NCBI GenBank assembly: GCA_014378805.1
Contig: JACMMY010000064.1
Span: 1-17,464, forward strand
DNA length: 17,464 nt
From: Moraxellaceae bacterium
GTDB taxonomy: Bacteria; Pseudomonadota; Gammaproteobacteria; Pseudomonadales; Moraxellaceae
Reading direction: 5' to 3'
Positions 14,538 to 17,464 of the stretch are shown here, in pieces. Positions within the stretch are counted from its first letter, which is position 1; the number at the start of each line of letters is the position of its first letter. The notes beneath the pieces were generated by a model. It was not told the origin of the DNA, ran no database searches, and was given only the letters and a program-made list of their open reading frames with translations. A program made the position numbers and the translations under genes.

Positions 14538-15641
14538 TTAGTTCAGTAGATCATCGACTTTAGCAGCATCAACATCCGTTTCATCCCAGAACTTGGTTAG
14601 ACCATCTTCAGGAGCGCGTTTACCAGTCTTATCGGTCCAGTAACGATCGGCAATACCCCAGACTTGATGACCACCCATCGAATCAAACAACTTGTATTTT
14701 GGATTCACTGGCATATTTTGATCAATTGAGTTGCCATAAGTTTTCAGCGCATCTCTGATCAACTCATCTTTACCTGTTGCTTGAGCCGCAAGTGCATAAA
14801 TTGCGTGTGATAGACGTACGCCTTTACGCTCTCCCAAACGGGTTGAATCTTTAATGGTTTGCCATGGATCAGGTTTACCTTCACCAGCACCAGGTAAAAG
14901 TACCCAAATTGCAGCACGAATCGCCAAAGGTGCGCCCCAGAACTGTTCATTATCTAAGCACTTCATACCGCGCTCAACAACAGCGGCGATATCTTTAGGC
15001 ACATTGACTGCACCTTGAGATGTAATATCATTGGTAACCGCTTGCAAGCCTGCAATCATGCCGAGTAGATAAATAGTCTTATCCAAATCAGTATGCATCG
15101 TTGGGCACTGCTCACCTAACTTAATACGATATTTACGCTCGTATGCTTCTTGAAACACTTGATAGGCCGCATATTGACGACGTGCAGCTGTAGCTGACCA
15201 ACGTTTTTGTGCAATCCGTTGATCTTGCGCCTCTTCAACTTTACCCGCACGCGATGCGCGCATATAAGCCAATTCATTTTCAAGTGCGGTGTCTTCGGCG
15301 CAACTTGCAGCACCGACATACAGGAGGATAGCCATATTGGCTGAATCCGCACCCATTGCTGTCGTTGCAAGAATCGCTGGCAGGAGTGACGTACCGGAGA
15401 CACACACCATGTTAGTGTCATCTTGCGCCAAAATTGGCGGTACGATATGATTTTCAGCAAATGCCAAACCAATATTTGCACCAGATTTAATGACCTGAGA
15501 ACAACCCGTAAGCGTAAGCGCAGCGGCAACCGCAACAACCATGCTTTTTGCAATGATATTTTTCATAAAAAAGGGCTTTTTAGACGTAGATTGACGAATA
15601 GCCTCATCGGCTCCATGCACATTTGGTGTGTTATTCAGCAT
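14538..15641 (-). CDS. TatT-like TRAP-associated lipoprotein
   Basis: From ATG 15641 the product has 367 residues. Residues 26-47 form a lipoprotein signal (MKNIIAKSMVVAVAAALTLTGC, start to lipidated Cys47), so the mature protein should be anchored in a membrane and face the periplasm. The early mature part reads ILAQDD...V..G.SLLPAILATTAMGADSANMAILLYVGA, resembling the TatT family start (IL.QDD followed by helical TPR-like repeats). The rest is almost entirely helical, with Tyr/Ala-rich repeats. TatT lipoproteins accompany TRAP binding proteins (the Treponema TatPT pair is the model) and may pass hydrophobic ligands to them; the neighbouring AdeT-like and permease genes fit. AAAGGA lies about 11 bases before ATG 15641, whereas ATG 15566 (MKNII), which gives a normal signal peptide, has no ribosome-binding site. 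The TatT assignment rests on pattern and context only. Confidence 0.6.
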   Translation of the reverse strand: MLNNTPNVHGADEAIRQSTSKKPFFMKNIIAKSMVVAVAAALTLTGCSQVIKSGANIGLAFAENHIVPPILAQDDTNMVCVSGTSLLPAILATTAMGADSANMAILLYVGAASCAEDTALENELAYMRASRAGKVEEAQDQRIAQKRWSATAARRQYAAYQVFQEAYERKYRIKLGEQCPTMHTDLDKTIYLLGMIAGLQAVTNDITSQGAVNVPKDIAAVVERGMKCLDNEQFWGAPLAIRAAIWVLLPGAGEGKPDPWQTIKDSTRLGERKGVRLSHAIYALAAQATGKDELIRDALKTYGNSIDQNMPVNPKYKLFDSMGGHQVWGIADRYWTDKTGKRAPEDGLTKFWDETDVDAAKVDDLLN

Positions 15642-15738
15642 TTTATTTTCATTCCTTTGCGGTTTCTATTCCTTAACTTCGTGACGATAGCACAAAACGA
15701 TATGGAGTTAAAAGCGGCAATCATCGAAAAACAATTCA

Positions 15739-15768
15739 ATATTACAAATGTCAGCTCACAGGGATCAA
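15739..15768 (-). promoter_or_regulatory. Probable promoter of the TatT-like gene
   Basis: On the minus strand TTGATC (15768-15763) is followed after 18 bases by TAATAT (15744-15739). It lies just downstream of the pnp terminator and would give a leader of roughly 90 bases. This would start the TRAP locus independently of pnp. Confidence 0.5.
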
Positions 15769-15796
15769 GAACGATAACCACCCACTGACCATTAAC

Positions 15797-15827
15797 AAAA
15801 AGTCCACTCTAAAAAGAATGGACTTTT
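15797..15827 (-). terminator. Intrinsic terminator of pnp
   Basis: AAAAAGTCCA (15797-15806) pairs with TGGACTTTTT (15818-15827 approximately), and the stem can extend by three more pairs across one mismatch to a short A-rich loop. On the minus strand it ends in five T residues, about 55 bases after the pnp stop. It is symmetrical enough to act on both strands. Confidence 0.85.
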
Positions 15828-15839
15828 TGTGCAACAATC

Positions 15840-15873
15840 AATTGACCATAAATAAATTTATTTACGGTCAATT
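15840..15873. repeat. 34-bp near-perfect palindrome just after pnp
   Basis: AATTGACC (15840-15847) and GGTCAATT (15866-15873) are perfect inverted copies. The 18 bases between them (ATAAATAAATTTATTTAC) are also self-complementary apart from the outermost pair, giving two 17-base arms with one mismatch and no loop. It starts seven bases beyond the pnp stop codon and precedes the terminator, so it lies in the pnp 3' untranslated region. Confidence 0.75.
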
Positions 15874-15880
15874 TACTCAA

Positions 15881-17464
15881 TTAAACAGCTGGAGCAAGAT
15901 CCTTCATCGACAATTTAATGCGACCGCGTTGATCGACATCTTGCACGATCACACGGATTTTTTGGCCTTCTTGCAATACATCAGCAACGTTCGCAATACG
16001 CTCATTCGAAATTTGAGAGATGTGCAATAAACCATCAGTACCTGGCAACAAGTTCACAAATGCACCAAACTCAACGATACGCACAACAGTGCCTTCGTAG
16101 ATGGTGCCTGGTTCGATTTCAGCAGTAATCGCTTGAATCTTCGCAATCGCGGCTTGTGCTGCAGCTTTGGTTTCACCAAATACGCGCACTGTGCCGTTGT
16201 CTTCAATATCAATGCTGGCTTTGGTTTCTTCAGTCAGCGCACGAATCGTCGCACCGCCTTTACCAATGATGTCACGGATCTTGTCTGGATTCACTTGAAT
16301 CACAGCGAAGGTCGGTGCATGCATGTTAATTTCAACACGGCTACGTGCCAATACTTGATTCATGCCATTCAGAATATGAATACGACCTTGGTACGCTTGG
16401 CTCAGAGCCAATTCCATAATTTCTTCGGTAATACCTTCGATCTTGATGTCCATTTGCAGCGCAGTGATTCCGTTTGCAGAACCTGCCACTTTAAAGTCCA
16501 TGTCGCCCAAATGATCTTCATCACCCAAGATGTCAGAAAGAACCGCGAAACGATCGCCTTCTTTCACGAGACCCATCGCAATACCTGCAACGGGTGCTTT
16601 CAGCGGAACGCCTGCATCCATCAATGCCAAGCTTGCACCACAAACAGAAGCCATTGACGATGAACCGTTTGATTCAGTGATGTCCGATACCACGCGAATC
16701 ACGTATGGGAAACGATCAGCAGCTGGCAGAACTGGGTAAACACCACGACGAGCCAAACGACCATGACCGATTTCACGACGTTTTGGACCGGATTCACGAC
16801 CGGTTTCACCCACAGAATATGCTGGGAAGTTGTAATGCAACATGAATGGATCATTGCGTGTACCTGCCAATGAATCGACCATTAATGCATCACGGGTATT
16901 ACCCAAAGTTGCTGTGACGAGCGCCTGTGTTTCACCGCGGGTGAACAATGCTGAACCATGCGCGCGTGGCAATACGCCCACTTGGATGTCCAAGGCACGA
17001 ACAGTCTTGGTATCACGTCCATCAATACGTGGTTTGCCTGACAAAATATTGTCCCGAACAGTGCGGTATTTCAGATCTTCAAAGTAGTTTTGTAACTCAG
17101 CTGGATCAACATCACTGCCTTCAGGTGCAAATTCAGCCAATGCAGCGAGTTTGATTTCGCCTAATTTTTCGTAACGCAGTGCTTTTTCTGTTTCGGTGTA
17201 TGCAACACTGATTTCGTCAGCAAAACGAGTTGCCAAGCGTGCTTTCAATTCTTCGTTTTGAACTGCTGGCGCCCATGTGCTAACCGGGTTATTCACTTCA
17301 GCAGCAAACTGCTTAATCGCTTCAACCACCACTTGCATTTCGTCATGACCAAACAAAACTGCACCAAGCATTTGATCTTCTGACAATTCTTTCGCTTCTG
17401 ACTCAACCATCAGAACCGCTTTATCGGTACCCGCAACAACCAAATCCAAATCACTACGGCTTAA
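15881..17464 (-). CDS. pnp: Polyribonucleotide nucleotidyltransferase (PNPase), 5' part outside window
   Basis: The frame stays open to the window edge, so the first roughly 170 residues are missing; 527 residues are visible, against about 700 for the family. PNPase is a phosphorolytic 3'-to-5' exoribonuclease and degradosome partner. Visible in order are the end of the first RNase PH core (DLVVAGTDKAVLMVESEAKELSE), the all-helical linker, the second RNase PH core, the KH domain (IRDIIGKGGATIRALTEET) and the S1 domain (GTIYEGTVVRIVEFGAFVNL to IKLSMKDLAP). The second core carries FTRGETQ, the phosphate-binding SNGSSSMASVCG and the catalytic acids in DILGDEDHLGDMDF. A TTG at 17449 is an internal Leu codon, not a start. 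The gene ends 240 bases upstream of the TatT-like gene, with its own terminator between. Confidence 0.98.
   Translation of the reverse strand, partial: LSRSDLDLVVAGTDKAVLMVESEAKELSEDQMLGAVLFGHDEMQVVVEAIKQFAAEVNNPVSTWAPAVQNEELKARLATRFADEISVAYTETEKALRYEKLGEIKLAALAEFAPEGSDVDPAELQNYFEDLKYRTVRDNILSGKPRIDGRDTKTVRALDIQVGVLPRAHGSALFTRGETQALVTATLGNTRDALMVDSLAGTRNDPFMLHYNFPAYSVGETGRESGPKRREIGHGRLARRGVYPVLPAADRFPYVIRVVSDITESNGSSSMASVCGASLALMDAGVPLKAPVAGIAMGLVKEGDRFAVLSDILGDEDHLGDMDFKVAGSANGITALQMDIKIEGITEEIMELALSQAYQGRIHILNGMNQVLARSRVEINMHAPTFAVIQVNPDKIRDIIGKGGATIRALTEETKASIDIEDNGTVRVFGETKAAAQAAIAKIQAITAEIEPGTIYEGTVVRIVEFGAFVNLLPGTDGLLHISQISNERIANVADVLQEGQKIRVIVQDVDQRGRIKLSMKDLAPAV

Noticed and set aside
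17447..17449. TTG as the start of the pnp-like frame
   Set aside because: Upstream codons to the window edge continue the PNPase sequence, so the gene is simply cut by the window.

Overview
The window looks like chromosomal DNA of a gammaproteobacterium of the Moraxellaceae, most likely Acinetobacter or a close relative. This rests on the moderate-to-low GC content, the gene set (RNase R, oligopeptidase A followed by a YheV-type zinc-ribbon protein, PNPase) and an AdeT-type solute-binding protein beside a TRAP permease, a family best known to me from Acinetobacter. I had no database access, so the assignment is inference.

Left part (1-2173): a tRNA-Ser(GCU) cut by the window edge with a clear promoter, a small lipoprotein gene (both minus strand), an AI-2E/PerM-family membrane protein (plus strand), a shared bidirectional terminator, and a complete tRNA-Leu(CAG) on the minus strand with its own promoter.

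Central plus-strand block (2174-9836): rnr with an unusually long disordered C-terminal tail; a terminator; prlC overlapping a yheV-like gene by four bases; a single-pass coiled-coil membrane protein; an EamA/DMT transporter starting at TTG; a small immunity-protein-like gene broken by a one-base frameshift; and a lipoprotein of unknown function.

Right minus-strand block (17464 down to 10025): pnp (5' part outside the window), ended by a hairpin terminator. It is followed by a TRAP-transporter locus: a TatT-like outer-membrane lipoprotein, an internal terminator, an AdeT1/2-like periplasmic solute-binding protein whose stop overlaps the start of a rhombosortase (intramembrane serine protease), then about 450 bp without a convincing gene, and finally a fused DctQ-DctM TRAP permease. 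The three TRAP-related genes plausibly form one uptake system: substrate capture near the outer membrane, periplasmic binding, then sodium-driven import. The coupling of a rhombosortase to the binding-protein gene is the least explained feature here and the best candidate for something undescribed.

No CRISPR array, insertion sequence, integrase or phage gene was seen.
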